NCBI RefSeq assembly: GCF_001741865.1
Contig: NZ_CP017147.1
Coordinates: forward strand, 4,269,001 to 4,333,000
From: Bosea vaviloviae
GTDB taxonomy: Bacteria > Pseudomonadota > Alphaproteobacteria > Rhizobiales > Beijerinckiaceae
Length of the DNA stretch: 64,000 nucleotides
Reading direction: 5' to 3'
Below the pieces are notes generated by a model. It worked only from the letters and a program-made list of their open reading frames with translations. It did not search any database and was not told where the DNA came from. Made by a program: the position numbers and the translations under genes. This document shows, piece after piece, positions 63,643 through 64,000 of the stretch; position 1 is the first letter of the stretch; each line of letters begins with the position of its first letter.

Positions 63643-64000
63643 ATGAAGACACTCAACCAGCTGGCAATCGCCGCCATGACGGCGGGAGCCATTCTCGCCG
63701 CGCCGGTCGCGAACGCGCAGGATCTCGTTTTTCTCTCGACGCAGCTGCGCCCGATCGACGAGGCGCAGAAGGTGCGCGAGGTGCTGCTCAAGGGCGCGCC
63801 GAAAACCACCTATGTCGTTGAAGAGCCACCGCAATTCGCCGTACGCATGAAGGCGGAGCAGGCCGCCGGCAAGCGCACGATCAGCCTGATGGGTGCCTTG
63901 CATGGCGAATTGCAGCCTTTGGCGCCGACGGCCTCGCTCGACGCCATCGACGATGTCGCGGCCAAGCTTAGCGCGAGCGGCATACCTGCCGGTTTGATGG
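63643..64000 (+). CDS. Extracellular solute-binding protein (partial at right edge)
   Basis: Start of a sugar-type ABC transporter binding protein, cut by the window end after about 119 codons. Hand translation gives a signal peptide (MKTLNQLAIAAMTAGAILAA, mature start near NAQDLVF), then VFLSTQLRPIDEAQKVREVLL, TYVVEEPPQFAVRMKAEQAAG and ISLMGALHGELQPLAP. The FLSTQLRPIDEA-type start and later layout suit family-1 solute-binding proteins. ATG 63643 follows a GGGAGG site. It is 77 bp downstream of the LacI gene and is likely the first gene of a regulated importer operon. Confidence 0.8.
   Translation, partial: MKTLNQLAIAAMTAGAILAAPVANAQDLVFLSTQLRPIDEAQKVREVLLKGAPKTTYVVEEPPQFAVRMKAEQAAGKRTISLMGALHGELQPLAPTASLDAIDDVAAKLSASGIPAGLM

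Overview
The window is a GC-rich, gene-dense chromosome segment from an alphaproteobacterium, most likely of the order Hyphomicrobiales (Rhizobiales). The evidence is the alphaproteobacterial order ispDF / dusB(nifR3)-ntrB-ntrC-ntrY-ntrX-hfq-hflX-mazG, the fused IspDF enzyme, an NtrX without the sigma-54 contact loop, several Bug/TctC-type binding proteins, and dispersed palindromes of a kind common in this order. A Bosea-like relative is plausible, but the genus cannot be fixed from sequence reading alone. I see no rRNA, tRNA, CRISPR array, prophage or intact insertion sequence.

Layout. (1) 1-13.9 kb is a housekeeping core: ispDF (minus strand, cut at the left edge), dusB, the nitrogen regulators ntrBC and ntrYX, hfq, hflX, a frameshifted grpB-type gene, mazG, arfB, recX and an exported unknown protein. 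(2) 14-23.8 kb is a carboxylate / sugar-acid module: three Bug (TctC) binding proteins, one TctAB membrane pair, a LysR regulator, 5-dehydro-4-deoxyglucarate dehydratase and an exported lactonase-fold protein. This looks like uptake and breakdown of glucarate- or galactarate-type acids. (3) 23.8-33.5 kb holds a CPA1 Na+/H+ antiporter, then a LacI-controlled CUT1 sugar ABC importer with a GH31 alpha-glycosidase. A perfect 20-bp LacI-type operator lies inside the importer promoter. (4) 33.6-46.3 kb is a complete citrate-hydroxamate siderophore system. Biosynthesis genes follow the aerobactin order iucA-iucB-iucC-iucD. A divergent MFS exporter, an AraC regulator, a TonB-dependent receptor, an RhtX/FptX-type inner-membrane importer and a 124-aa STAS/SpoIIAA-like protein of unknown role complete it. 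A shared AT-rich element precedes the regulator and the receptor. (5) 46.3-49.2 kb is a small accessory stretch: a Phd/YefM-RelE/ParE toxin-antitoxin pair, a TetR regulator and a divergent cysteine hydrolase of the isochorismatase family. (6) 49.2-53.5 kb is the conserved holB-metG-tatD-MBL block, with the usual tmk apparently missing upstream except for a possible 3' scrap. (7) 53.6-62.3 kb is a branched-chain-amino-acid-type ABC import operon (binding protein, LivH, LivM, LivG, LivF), plus a third ATPase-like protein lacking the ABC signature, an SDR dehydrogenase and an aldehyde dehydrogenase, divergent from an RpiR regulator. (8) 62.5-64 kb carries a second LacI regulator and the start of another binding-protein gene, cut at the right edge.

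Most interesting leads: the unknown small protein in the siderophore uptake operon and the shared element that may define its regulon; the signature-less ATPase in the Liv operon; the possible replacement of tmk by the Liv catabolic island; and palindromic repeats whose first bases supply the TAG stop codon of the gene they follow.
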